Below are positions 1 to 8,601 of a DNA stretch of 64,000 bases, in pieces. This DNA is from an uncultured Collinsella sp. (lineage in GTDB: Bacteria; Actinomycetota; Coriobacteriia; Coriobacteriales; Coriobacteriaceae), in assembly GCA_934630735.1 (NCBI GenBank), contig CAKTWK010000002.1, positions 62,001-126,000 of the forward strand. The letters are read 5' to 3'. A program made the translations under genes and the position numbers. Numbering within the stretch: the stretch's first letter is position 1; every line of letters begins with the position of its first letter. The notes beneath the pieces are model-generated. The model worked only from the letters and a program-made list of their open reading frames with translations, had not been told where the DNA came from and searched no databases.

Positions 1-2861
1 TCCACGTCGTGCAGAAACAGCTCCGCGAAGCGCTGGTCATCTTGGCTCAAAGACGCAAAAGAACGGTGAAGCTCCTCGCGCGCCGCCGCGAGGCCCTCGT
101 CATCCTGTTCTAGGCACTTTAGCCATTTCTCAAAGTTCGAGTTCATGTAATCGCTGTCAATGAGGCCTGTGTCGATTTCCGTAATGTGCCCGTCCAACTC
201 GTAGGGTGCATCGGGAGCATCGCCCGGGGTACCGCCAGAGAAGAGCTCTTTGTAGCGCTGCACGAGGACAAGATAGGTTCGCTCGTCGATGACGGGTTGG
301 ACGAGAACGGACTCGCTGAGTTGCGAGCCCTCTTTCGGTTCTTCCCTGAACTCGTAGGTATCCTGTTCCCATGTGAAGCCCTGTACCTTCGCGGCCTCAA
401 GGAACTCGTTAAGCTCGACGAATTCCTTCGCGAACTTGCGCCTGGCCTCCTGCGATGCGGGAAGCTTCGAGAGGTCTCCCACGCCAGCGGCCTCGAAAAC
501 CATGAGTATTTCCTGGAGGCGCGTATCCATCAACGCAATATTCTCCGGTAGCTTCTGGACGAACATATCGAGCGGGCGGTCTCCCGAATACAGCTTCACC
601 GCCGCTTCGATATAGCCCTTCATAGTATGGGGTCGACGGTAATAGCGAATCGTGCCGAAAGGCTTGTCGGGCCCAAACAGGCGGTTCGTGCGGCTGAACG
701 CTTGGATGATGCTCTCGTAGTCGATTACCTTGTCGAGATAGAGCGTGTTAAGCCATTTGGAGTCGAAGCCCGTGAGCATCTGATCAACCACGATGAGCAG
801 GTCGATGCGGGAATCACGGTTGGTGTCGACGTTGACGTAGGGTTTCTTGTGGGACAGACGAGCCGAGATATCCTTCTTCATGGCGGGCCATGTGGGGATA
901 GTGAATTCCTGGCCGTATGCCTTGTTATAGTCTTCTATGAGCTCGACCAGAGCGTCTTCCTTTACCGTGGAGCCGGCGTTGTTGTCGATGCTCGGGTCGA
1001 AAAGGGCAGTCACCCTCATCTGCGGGGCGCGCTCCTTGAAGGCTCGGTAGTAGTCGATCGCCTCTGGGATGGAGCTCGTCGCCAGGATTGCATGGAACTT
1101 GTTGCCGTGGGAGAGCACCGGAAAGCGGCGCAGGATGTCCTCGACAACCTTTCCGTGATGCGGGGTATCGGGCCAGTATTGGGCGCGAGTAAGGAAATCT
1201 TCGATTCCCTTGATATGGTTACCAGCGCCGTCGACCATCGGCCCCACGGGAACCTTTGCCGAGTCCTTATAGTAGTAGAAAACTTTGCTCTTTCGGTCGT
1301 CGGAAATGGCTTCGGCGACGGTTGCGGCTTTCGCCTGCTCTAGGGCAACCGCTTCGCGCACGTCATAGTCATCGAACGTCGTCACCATGTAGGGGTCGAA
1401 GCCCAGCACATTGCCGTCGCGGATGCCGTCGGCGATGCTGTATCGGTGCAAGCATTCGCCGAACACCATGGCCGTGGTCGATCCCTTCTTCTGATTCTCG
1501 TCGAGGATTGGCGTTCCCGTGAAACCGAAGAAGAGGGCATTGGGGAAGGCACGACGTATGTCCTGGAGCATATCGCCGAAGGTAGATCGGTGGCACTCGT
1601 CAATGATAAATACGATACGTTTGCCAGCCAGGCGGTCGAGCTCGGCTTGGGTGATCCCCGTCTCGCCGACCTTCAAGTTGCTCATCTTTTGGATAGAGGT
1701 GACGATAAGGCGATTCTTGGGGTCGTCACTAGCGAGCTTGGACCTGAGGACCTGCGTATTCTCAGTGCCCTGCACGTCGTCGGCGTCGTCAGCGAAGGAG
1801 CGGTACTCCGAGAGCGACTGCGTGCCCAACTCGATGCGGTCCATTAGGAACACGACCTTGTCGGCATCATGGGAATCAGCGACAAGTTGGGCCGATTTAA
1901 AGCTGGTCATGGTTTTACCGGAGCCGGTGGTGTGCCAGATATAGCCGCCGGGACGACCGGGCGTGCTGCTGTGCCGCGGCTCGTCCCATTTGCATCTGCG
2001 AACCTTATCCGAGATGGCCGCGGCGGCATAGTACTGGTAGCTACGCATGACTTTTAGGCAGCCATCCGAGCTGTCGGCCACGGTATAGAACCCAATGAGC
2101 TGATGTGCCATGGGAATGGAGAGCAGCGTCGAGGTGAAGCGCTTCCACTCGTCAGTACCGGGCTTGTCGCCCGCGCAGACGGGCTCGTTGTTGAAGTCTT
2201 CCCAGTGGAAGAAGAAGTTGGGGTTAAACGCACCCGTTCCGGGGTTGGCGAAGTACCGCGCCTCGTCAGGGGTCATTCCCACGAAGATCTGCACCAGGCG
2301 GAAGAGTCCCGTGAACACACCTTCGTGCGCGTATTTTTCAATCTGGCCGGTTGCCTGGCTTACGGGCACGCCGCTGCGCTTAAGCTCGATATGGATGACG
2401 GGCATGCCGTTGATGAGCAGGCATAGATCACCGCGACGATCGTTAAGGATTTTGCTTTTTGCGGGATAGATTGGCTGTTGGGCGATTTGGTACCGGCTTT
2501 GACCTGCAGCAATCTCTTGACGGTCGTAGATTTTCAGGCTGACTTCCTTGCCCAGGTGAAGGACGTCATCAGGGTTGTCGCGGGTGATGGCAATGGTTTT
2601 GCCGTTGATGAACCCGTTGAGCGCCAGCGGGGTCTTAAGCGTTTCGATCTGTTCGATGACCTGTGCCATTTCACCCTGCGTGAGTGGACAGCCATTCAGG
2701 CGGTCTATGCCGGCATTGTTGTTAAACAGGATCTTCGCCCAGTTGCAGATAAGGTCCTGTTCGGTGGGGTAGCGAAGAACACCTTCCGCATCGTCCCAAC
2801 CGTGCTGCTTCAACACAGCGATAACCGCTTCTTCGAACGAAGCTTCTTTATCGAAAACCAT
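1..2861 (-). CDS. hsdR: Type I restriction endonuclease subunit R (HsdR), C-terminus cut off by window edge
   Basis: This is the motor and nuclease subunit of a type I restriction-modification complex, which translocates and cleaves unmodified DNA. About 953 residues are in the window. An N-terminal PD-(D/E)XK nuclease core is visible, with the RGDLCLLIN strand followed by IELKRS near residue 159. It is followed by a superfamily 2 helicase with Walker A (HTTGSGKT, ~residue 312), DECH (~422) and FGFTGTP (motif III). Later helicase motifs include a QMLTGFDSKWLNTLYLDK stretch and the Q-x-FSRTNRL box. The ATG at 2861 is the first start of the frame, with a weak AGATAGG ahead. No hsdM or hsdS is visible upstream, so partners would lie beyond the left edge or be absent. 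Confidence 0.93.
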   Translation of the reverse strand, partial: MVFDKEASFEEAVIAVLKQHGWDDAEGVLRYPTEQDLICNWAKILFNNNAGIDRLNGCPLTQGEMAQVIEQIETLKTPLALNGFINGKTIAITRDNPDDVLHLGKEVSLKIYDRQEIAAGQSRYQIAQQPIYPAKSKILNDRRGDLCLLINGMPVIHIELKRSGVPVSQATGQIEKYAHEGVFTGLFRLVQIFVGMTPDEARYFANPGTGAFNPNFFFHWEDFNNEPVCAGDKPGTDEWKRFTSTLLSIPMAHQLIGFYTVADSSDGCLKVMRSYQYYAAAAISDKVRRCKWDEPRHSSTPGRPGGYIWHTTGSGKTMTSFKSAQLVADSHDADKVVFLMDRIELGTQSLSEYRSFADDADDVQGTENTQVLRSKLASDDPKNRLIVTSIQKMSNLKVGETGITQAELDRLAGKRIVFIIDECHRSTFGDMLQDIRRAFPNALFFGFTGTPILDENQKKGSTTAMVFGECLHRYSIADGIRDGNVLGFDPYMVTTFDDYDVREAVALEQAKAATVAEAISDDRKSKVFYYYKDSAKVPVGPMVDGAGNHIKGIEDFLTRAQYWPDTPHHGKVVEDILRRFPVLSHGNKFHAILATSSIPEAIDYYRAFKERAPQMRVTALFDPSIDNNAGSTVKEDALVELIEDYNKAYGQEFTIPTWPAMKKDISARLSHKKPYVNVDTNRDSRIDLLIVVDQMLTGFDSKWLNTLYLDKVIDYESIIQAFSRTNRLFGPDKPFGTIRYYRRPHTMKGYIEAAVKLYSGDRPLDMFVQKLPENIALMDTRLQEILMVFEAAGVGDLSKLPASQEARRKFAKEFVELNEFLEAAKVQGFTWEQDTYEFREEPKEGSQLSESVLVQPVIDERTYLVLVQRYKELFSGGTPGDAPDAPYELDGHITEIDTGLIDSDYMNSNFEKWLKCLEQDDEGLAAAREELHRSFASLSQDDQRFAELFLHDV

Positions 2862-2912
2862 GGCAAAACCTATCTGCGTAATTGCAAAAAGCGTTTTTTA
2901 CTTATTTCAAAC

Positions 2913-2918
2913 ATTATA
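2913..2918 (-). promoter_or_regulatory. Possible -10 box for hsdR
   Basis: On the minus strand a perfect TATAAT lies 52 nt upstream of the hsdR ATG in an AT-rich patch (2880-2920). No convincing -35 box is seen at 16-18 nt, so this is a weak call. Confidence 0.3.
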
Positions 2919-3087
2919 GGTCCCTCAGCAATTTCCCCGGGATTGCCCGGGCCCTCTAAATTGACTGACAGGGCTTTTTGGAGCCGCTTCTGCCGCTCCG
3001 GACACCGATCAAAGTCAACGGAGTAGCCCACCTCAATGGATTATATAAAGCAAGCGCACGTTTACGCCTAAACCCATGCGACAAATT

Positions 3088-3125
3088 GAGCCCCGATGAC
3101 TTGGATTTGAGGTCATTCCAGGGGC
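3088..3125. repeat. Dispersed hairpin repeat, copy 1 (3' of exonuclease gene)
   Basis: A stem-loop of the form GCCCC-gaTGACtt...GGTCAttcc-GGGGC. A close relative lies at 4128-4165. It sits ~100 nt past the stop of the minus-strand exonuclease gene and may act as its transcript end, although the T-tract is poor. The rest of the 2862-3221 gap shows no gene I can support. Confidence 0.5.
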
Positions 3126-3221
3126 GCCGTAGGCAGTCGATCTGTATGCGTTGGTTCTATCAAATTGACATTGATAGCAGCGACCGCCCCGCACACCTCG
3201 CCCATCAGTTATAGTCGCCCC

Positions 3222-3956
3222 CTACCTCCCCTCCGCCTTCAGCTTTAGCAGCAGGTCGCCCAGCTCGGGGCACTTGCTGGAAAGGCGCGTCTGAGCTCGC
3301 TCGCCCATTCCCCATCGTTGGCGAACTTGCTGGGCGTGCGGGCTCACGCGGTAGTCCCCGTCCATCATCTGCTTGAGCAGCTTGGCGGTTACGCGCGCAT
3401 CGGCAAGGGCGCTGTGGGCGTGGCCCGTCGACTCGTCAAACTCGATGCCAAACCACGTCGCCGCGTCACCCAAAGAAACGCGCCCGTGGCTGCCAACATC
3501 CATGATCGAGGTGTAAAACGCCTGCAGATCGGCCCAGTCCGTAGGAAATGCGGAAAGGTCGATGTGCTTTGCTTGGCACTCAGTCAAAAGCTGTCGACGG
3601 TCCGCCCCGCTCCAACAGACCACCTGGGCGGAGTAGCGACCGATCCAATCGCTGAGCCTTTTGAACACCACATAGAGCGGATCGGCCATCGCGGTGTCCA
3701 CGGCCGATATCCCTGTGAGCTCGCGGACGGGGAACGCAACGCCTTCGGTAAATTCCGTCTGCACAAACTGCGAGAACTCGCCCATAACGTTGCCGTGGTA
3801 ATCGAGCTTGACGGCACCGACCTCGATAATCTCATTGCGCAGCCCACGGCGCTGGCGCTGCTTTGGCACCGGCGCAAACTCAAAGTCCAGCACAATCTGG
3901 CGCGCAAAGTTCGTCGTATCGATAGCCGAGATACCCGGCGTCTTTTCAGCTGACAC
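3222..3956 (-). CDS. DEDDh-family 3'-5' exonuclease
   Basis: A 244-residue protein with an RNase T/DnaQ-like exonuclease fold. Visible motifs are Exo I as D24-F-E26 in the VLDFEF strand, a mid-protein acidic residue in WSGAD (~residue 122), and Exo III as H181-x4-D186 in HSALADAR, which makes it a DEDDh enzyme. It likely trims single-stranded DNA or RNA 3' ends. It lacks the polymerase or other domains of PolC, so it is a stand-alone exonuclease and its substrate cannot be told from sequence. The start is GTG at 3956 with GAGAAAGG 8 nt ahead. It is flanked by two copies of a dispersed hairpin, and no operon partner is evident. Confidence 0.85.
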   Translation of the reverse strand: MSAEKTPGISAIDTTNFARQIVLDFEFAPVPKQRQRRGLRNEIIEVGAVKLDYHGNVMGEFSQFVQTEFTEGVAFPVRELTGISAVDTAMADPLYVVFKRLSDWIGRYSAQVVCWSGADRRQLLTECQAKHIDLSAFPTDWADLQAFYTSIMDVGSHGRVSLGDAATWFGIEFDESTGHAHSALADARVTAKLLKQMMDGDYRVSPHAQQVRQRWGMGERAQTRLSSKCPELGDLLLKLKAEGR

Positions 3957-4127
3957 GGTTAGAGCCTTTCTCCGTCAACTGCCGCTTGCTACATAGGCGG
4001 CTACATTGCCGTAAGGATAGGCGCCCGTGCAGACACAAAAGCGGGGTGCAACGCCATGCGCCGGTCGCACGCCATGCAGACCGCCCCAAGAGAGTCGCCC
4101 GCTCTATTCAAATGCATGAAAAAGATT

Positions 4128-4165
4128 TAGGCCCGGTGACTTGAATCAGCGGTCATCCCGGGCCC
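4128..4165 (-). terminator. Dispersed hairpin repeat, copy 2, terminator-like
   Basis: Stem GGCCCGG...CCCGGGCC with internal TGAC/GGTCA pairing. It shares the GRTGACTTGRATY core with the copy at 3088-3125. On the minus strand the hairpin is followed by TAAATCTTTTTC, so it could end transcription coming from the SIMPL gene (4415-5056) or the small frame at 4167-4256. Confidence 0.5.
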
Positions 4166-4166
4166 A

Positions 4167-4256
4167 TCAGAGCTCACAGAGCTCTTGGTTGCTTTGGTCT
4201 CGCTCTTCACGGCGCTTATCGAACTTTCCGAGGCACTCAAGCAGCATTCGAAGCAT
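4167..4256 (-). CDS. Possible 29-residue small protein or remnant C-terminus
   Basis: A short minus-strand frame starting MLRMLLECLGKFDKRREER and ending two bases before the hairpin at 4128-4165. It is charged and amphipathic, with no recognised family. No good ribosome binding site precedes the ATG, and an in-frame stop lies eight codons upstream. It could be the tail of a decayed gene in the 4257-4414 interval, where I see nothing else. It is reported only because its end abuts a terminator-like hairpin. Confidence 0.25.
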   Translation of the reverse strand: MLRMLLECLGKFDKRREERDQSNQELCEL

Positions 4257-4414
4257 AACAAGTCGCTGCCATTAAGGCACTGACCTCTTGACCAAACAAC
4301 GGCGCTGCCCAGCTATCACCCTTGGGCTGCCGTCGACTTTATTCTACCGACGGGTGCCAGGTTTAACAAATGGATTTTCAGTCATGAAGTCTCGACGCTC
4401 GCCCGACTCGTCCA

Positions 4415-5056
4415 CTATTCCAGCCACCACTCCACATCCACGGAACACTCGACCTCGATGGGTTCCGGATCCAGCACCGTTTCCCCAAGGCCTCCGGATG
4501 CCCCATCGGGAGCGCCCATGGCAGCGCAGTACACCGTACCGTAATCCCCCGGCCGGCTGTTATACGAGATATGCTTGATGCCGCCCAGCTTAGTCCCCGC
4601 CGCCGCAGCAAGCGCCTGCGCATTACCGCGAGCGCGCTCAACAGCGCGGGCAATCAGGACGTCCTCCGCCGCGCGCTCATCCGCAAGTTCAAATCGAATG
4701 TTCATGTCGGCATGCGATCCGCAGGTGTTGAGCGCCGTCCAGACAGAAGTACAGTCAATCGAATCGGCAGGCGCGGCAACCGTGCCGTACGCATAGTAGT
4801 CGTAGCCCACGATGATTGCCCTTTTGCGCGTCGTCTGCGCATAGCAGGTGTACCGGCGGCACGTTAACTCGTCATCCAGACCAAAGGACGCCAGCGCGGC
4901 GGCGACCTTGGCACGATCGGCGTTGTAATCGTCCAGGCACGCCTCCTTAGTATCAAAGCGGCCGCCAAAGCCAATGCTAAAGATCACGCGGTCGGGCATG
5001 ACCTTATCCTCGATCCGGGCACCAACGCTCACATAACCGGTCTTATCCGTTGCCAT
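4415..5056 (-). CDS. SIMPL-domain (DUF541) protein
   Basis: A 213-residue protein matching the SIMPL/DUF541 pattern. It has an N-terminal strand with the V-x-V-x-A form (YVSVGARIEDKVMPDRVIF), a central region ending in an RFELADERAAEDVLIARAVERA helix, and a C-terminal LDPEPIEVECSVDVEWWLE strand. Most family members are secreted or periplasmic, but no signal peptide is seen here, so a cytoplasmic role is likely. The start at MATDK is chosen because AAAGGACG lies 8 nt ahead; an in-frame ATG six codons earlier has no such site. Function is unknown. Family members have been linked to stress and signalling, but nothing here specifies a role. Confidence 0.75.
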   Translation of the reverse strand: MATDKTGYVSVGARIEDKVMPDRVIFSIGFGGRFDTKEACLDDYNADRAKVAAALASFGLDDELTCRRYTCYAQTTRKRAIIVGYDYYAYGTVAAPADSIDCTSVWTALNTCGSHADMNIRFELADERAAEDVLIARAVERARGNAQALAAAAGTKLGGIKHISYNSRPGDYGTVYCAAMGAPDGASGGLGETVLDPEPIEVECSVDVEWWLE

Positions 5057-5147
5057 GGCATCCGTCCTTTCCACGAATGACTACGTTGCAGTAAACATAG
5101 CCGCCTGTGCGGACACAAAGTTGCGCGGCGGCGCCGTTGCGGATCCT

Positions 5148-5355
5148 GGGGCGCATGTTCCATTTGAGGCCTCTACCGGAAAGCGAATCCCATTCTGAGC
5201 GTCGAATCCGGGATGCAATTTCCGCCTGCGGCCCCGTTGGGAAAGTTCATCCCGCTCTAAGGGCTCGTTTCGGGATGCAATTTCCGCTTGAGGCCCGATC
5301 CGGAAACGGCATCCCACTCTGGGGCGGGACTGCGGATACGCTTTCCGCCGACATT
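5148..5355. repeat. 62-bp palindromic-unit array 1 (about 4 units)
   Basis: Units begin at 5148, 5210, 5272 and 5333, so the period is 62 bp with one 61. Each has a GGGATGCAnTTTCCG half-site and, ~30 nt later, its inverse CGGAAAGCGCATCCC type. The last unit decays into a short ATTCCGCCG triplication at 5341-5372. The array follows a GCCTGTGCGGACAC box at 5104. The remaining bases to 5453 show no gene. Confidence 0.85.
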
Positions 5356-5453
5356 CCGCCGGCATTCCGCCGATAGCCAACACGACAAAAGAAGGGGCCC
5401 TATTCCATCAATTCGAGGACAGGCTCTTGCCCTCGAGCAGAGCTGCCCCGCCC

Positions 5454-6335
5454 TCACATCTCGGCAAACGAGATCAGCTTGGTATCTCCCCTGTTCGCCG
5501 CAGCTTCCTGACATCCTTGCGTAAAGCCACGCTTCGAGAAGATCACGTAGCTTTTATACTGCCGTCTAAAGAGCTCGCTTCGGTGCACGAGCTTTTGCAG
5601 CACGTCTTCGCCCGCCGGTTCATTGCGCCATTTGCACTCCGCAAACAGCGCAGCGCCCTCGCCATCGTCAACAATCAAGTCGATCTCTTCCTGCGTATGC
5701 GTGCGATTATTCGTCCCCCACCAGCGCCCGACACTCGCCGGAACCACATCGAGCTGGCCCGCCCGTGCGAGTTCGTACACGTATTGCCTGCATATAAGCT
5801 CAAAGACCGTGCCCATGTAATCCGATACGTGCGGCTCAATGCGCTTATACGCCATCTCGGCCATGTCGTTTTGAATCAGCCCGATGTTCTGCGGCACAAA
5901 CTTGTACCAGAACCTAAACATCTGGTCGCTCAGCAGATACACGGCTCGCTTATTGCTCGTCTCGTTTAGGGGCAGCTCGCGCTCGACAATCCCAAGCGAC
6001 GCCAGCTTATCCACATAGCTCTTTACGTTGCTCGCAGGGATTCCCGTGGAGCTCGCAATCTCCGAAATCCTCGAGCGCCCCTGAGCAATTGCTTGCACGA
6101 TCGCATCATATTGCTCGGGATTGCGGCACTCTTGCAACAGCAGGTTGCTCGGCTCCTCAAAGAGATAGCCCGTAGGAGTAAGAAAAAGACGTTTGATGTT
6201 GTCCTTGAGCGATACGGCAGGGTCGACTTTCTCGATATATGCAGGAATGCCGCCCGTCATGCCGTAGCAAACCGCAGCGTCTTCGCGACCCATGCTCTGC
6301 CACAGGCCGAGAGTCGTCGAAAGGTCGAACGTTAT
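5454..6335 (-). pseudogene. N-terminally truncated archaeal-type ATPase (DUF234) remnant
   Basis: The visible open frame (5454-6293, 279 residues) matches only the C-terminal half of the AAA+/DUF234 ATPase family. It has the linker GMTGGIPAYIEKVDP, a winged-helix part (SEIASSTGIPASNVKSYVDK), and a DUF234 nuclease-like tail with EEIDLIVDD and ECKWR. Full family members are ~450-480 residues with a Walker A P-loop in the first 50, which is absent here. Family-like sequence (FDLSTTLGLWQS) continues upstream of the ATG in frame to an in-frame TAG near 6345, beside an inverted repeat. No good ribosome binding site precedes the ATG. It is probably a deletion remnant lying between two 62-bp arrays. 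Confidence 0.75.
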
Positions 6336-6364
6336 AGCTACCTATAATATAGCTAGCTATAACG
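6330..6364. repeat. AT-rich 11-bp inverted repeat at ATPase truncation point
   Basis: Arms CGTTATAGCTA (6330-6340) and TAGCTATAACG (6354-6364) are perfect complements. The region also contains TATAATATAG, a promoter-like string. It marks where the ATPase coding similarity stops. Confidence 0.6.
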
Positions 6365-6430
6365 TGATATGACGACCGGCGTGCACGCCTGTGCGGACAC
6401 GAAATGCGCTGCGGTGCCATTGGGGATTAT

Positions 6431-6632
6431 GGGATGCATTTTCCGCTCGAGGCCTCAACCGGAAAATGCATCCCAGTCTGAGCGTCGAATCCGGGACGCA
6501 GTTTCCGTCTGCAGCCCCGCTGGGAAAGTTCATCCCGCTCTGAGGGCTCGTTCCGGGATGCAATTTCCGTTTGAGGCCCGATCCGGAAACGGCATCCCAC
6601 TCTGAGGCCGAAATCTGGGTCACAGTTTCCGC
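6431..6632. repeat. 62-bp palindromic-unit array 2 (about 4 units)
   Basis: Units begin at 6431, 6493, 6555 and 6617, an exact 62-bp period, with the same half-sites as array 1. It is preceded by the same GCCTGTGCGGACAC box (~6387) seen before array 1. The bases from 6633 to 6850 carry no gene I can support. Confidence 0.88.
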
Positions 6633-6850
6633 AGATACAAGACGACGATCCGCAGCCCTTATCACATGCCTTCAAACATGCGATCCAGAAACACAAAACA
6701 GCAGATAGAATGCTCTTTTTCAAAAAAGTACACATCCCGAAACTTACCAAGGCTTCATAACACGCTACCGTTCACGGTCGCCGATTACCGCCCACCGATT
6801 CGGCTTCAAAAAGTGACGTCAAAACCAAGCCATCTACCTGCATGGTTAGA

Positions 6851-6872
6851 TTTTGGTCAGCTTTTGGTCAGC
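6851..6872. repeat. Tandem 11-bp direct repeat upstream of the 6928 gene
   Basis: TTTTGGTCAGC occurs twice with no spacer, ending 55 nt before the start codon at 6928. It could be an operator or promoter element; no clear -10/-35 pair was found. Confidence 0.5.
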
Positions 6873-6927
6873 TGAGCGGCAAGTTCCAGCTGGTACGTTT
6901 TTGCTACCCAAAAGAAGGCGGTAGCTC

Positions 6928-7926
6928 ATGACCCATTGCAATGACCAACTCATCGACCAGCTGCTCACTCAAGCCGAACAAGAGGGGCGCTGTCTGATTC
7001 CCCCGAGCACGGCGATCCGAAAAGCGCTCCTTCGGCGCACCGGCGGCACGGTTGTCTCGCCCATGCCGGGGTTGTTTGCGCGAAAAACGCGCTGGGATGA
7101 ACTCAACCGAGCGCAACGCCATTGCGAGATTATCCGCGCCCTTGCGATCATCCATCCCGATTGGACGTTCTGCTCGTTTTCGGCAGCGTGTCTCTTGGGA
7201 CTCGAAGTCTCGTGGCGGCACCTGAACGTCGCACACGTCTGCAGCTCGACAAAGCCGTCGGCTCGCCCGGGCGCGCATATTCAGCGGCATCAGATCGAGC
7301 CGGCCGGAGCAATCCTTCTATCAGGCACATCGGTAACGCCGCCCATCCAAATGGTCACAGATTGCCTGCTGCAAACTGGTTTTGCCGACGGCATGCCCAT
7401 TGCCGATTCGGCGATCTCAAAGCTCGGCCTTGCGCGGGAACAGCTGATGGAGGCCGTTGAGCAACGAGCGACTGCCCGCAATGGTCGCGCGATTCGTACC
7501 GCCCTCGCAACGCTTCGATATGCCGACGCCCGCGCCGAGAGCGGCGGGGAATCGGTCGCCCGAGCCGTCATGATCGAGACGGGCTTTGCGCCCGACTGGC
7601 TTCAATACGAGCTGACGGACCCCTTCGATTCGGCCAAGCCCATACGAACGGACTTTGCCTGGGAGCGCCAGGCGCGGGAGCTCACGCTGGGCGAGCTCGA
7701 CGGGCTGATCAAATATACCGACCAGACCATGCTGGCCGGACGCACCACCGCCGAGGCGCTCGTTGCCGAACGACAGCGCGAGGCGCACCTATCGCTCTAC
7801 GGCCACCCTCTGCTGCGCTTTACCATAAACGAGGTCCGCTCAGCAGGAATGCTCGCCAAAAAGCTGCAGACGGCAGGCATCCGGCAGACCGCGCTGCCGA
7901 CATGGCTCAACGACGTGGAGCTGTAG
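6928..7926 (+). CDS. AbiEi/DUF559-like protein with putative PD-(D/E)XK nuclease core
   Basis: A 332-residue protein. The N-terminal ~90 residues look like the winged-helix, AbiEi-type antitoxin domain seen in actinobacterial DUF559 proteins (RRTGGTVVSPMPGLFARKTRW then a helix with HPDWTFCSFSAACLLGLEV). The C-terminal third has the order ESGGES, RTDFAWERQ, ELTLGELDGLIKY, which fits the E...D...ExDGxxKY pattern of Vsr/DUF559-type restriction-like folds. The start has AAGGCGG 8 nt ahead. No partner toxin gene is adjacent; arrays of 62-bp units lie on both sides. A toxin-antitoxin or nuclease role is an inference from the fold pattern only. Confidence 0.6.
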   Translation: MTHCNDQLIDQLLTQAEQEGRCLIPPSTAIRKALLRRTGGTVVSPMPGLFARKTRWDELNRAQRHCEIIRALAIIHPDWTFCSFSAACLLGLEVSWRHLNVAHVCSSTKPSARPGAHIQRHQIEPAGAILLSGTSVTPPIQMVTDCLLQTGFADGMPIADSAISKLGLAREQLMEAVEQRATARNGRAIRTALATLRYADARAESGGESVARAVMIETGFAPDWLQYELTDPFDSAKPIRTDFAWERQARELTLGELDGLIKYTDQTMLAGRTTAEALVAERQREAHLSLYGHPLLRFTINEVRSAGMLAKKLQTAGIRQTALPTWLNDVEL

Positions 7927-7968
7927 GAGCTGTTGAACGGCGCATCGCCGGATTGCACCCCCCTATCT

Positions 7969-8480
7969 GGGCCGCATTTTCCCAACGGCCACGCCAACGG
8001 AAAGCGTGTCCCAGCTTGGACGCTCAAAACGGGATGCACTTTCCGGATGGCGGGCCTAGCGGAAAGTGTGTCCCGGAATGAAGGCTCAGAATGGGATGCA
8101 ATTTCCGCTTGAAGGCCGTTCCGGAAAGCATAACCCGTTCCGAGTGTCGATTCTGGGACACAGTTTCCGGTTGAGAACCGTTCCGGAAAGCGCATCCCAC
8201 TCCGAGGCCTGATTCCGGGAGACAGCTTCCGTTTGAGGGCCGATCCGGAAAGCGCAACCCGTTCCGAGACCGAATTCCGGGACGCTGTTTCCGCTTGAGG
8301 CTTCAACCGGAAAATGCATCCCACGCTGGAGCCATATTCCGGGACGTACTTTCCGTTTGAGGCCTCTACCGGAAAACGAATCCCATTCTGAGCATTAGAA
8401 TCCGGGATACAGTTTCCGTTTGAAGCCCCGTCCGGAAAGTACGTCCCATTCTGGAGCCGAAATCTGGGACGCAGCTTCCG
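7969..8480. repeat. 62-bp palindromic-unit array 3 (about 9 units)
   Basis: Unit starts are 7969, 8031, 8093, 8155, 8217, 8279, 8341, 8404 and 8466: eight intervals, seven of 62 bp and one of 63. Each unit has GGGATGCAnTTTCCG, ~13 nt including GAGGCC, CGGAAAGCGCATCCC, then an ~18-nt spacer. Because half-sites alternate in orientation, either the loop or the spacer can be the hairpin tip. The period is not a multiple of three, and the short frames across it are not conserved. Confidence 0.92.
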
Positions 8481-8495
8481 CATGCAGAGGCGCTC

Positions 8496-8531
8496 CAAAC
8501 AAAAAGCCCCGGCTCGCGATGGAGCCGGGGC
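8496..8531 (-). terminator. Rho-independent terminator of the purine operon
   Basis: Minus-strand stem GCCCCGGCT...AGCCGGGGC followed by TTTTTGTTTGG, ~70 nt after the xanthine dehydrogenase stop codon. Confidence 0.85.
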
Positions 8532-8601
8532 CAAAGGCACAGCATATGCAGTTGATGTTGAGCGCGAACAGCTCGTCAGCAATGACCGTCCGCACTCTAC
8601 C

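Noticed and set aside
1-2857. Plus-strand frames across 186-3026
   Set aside because: They are antisense to the continuous HsdR reading frame on the minus strand.
8024-8319. Small Ser/Pro-rich proteins encoded across the 62-bp arrays
   Set aside because: The unit length (62) is not a multiple of three, so each repeat is read in another frame; no start signals.
7969-8480. CRISPR array
   Set aside because: Repeats are diverged palindromic units with short constant-type spacers, not identical repeats with unique spacers, and there are no cas genes.
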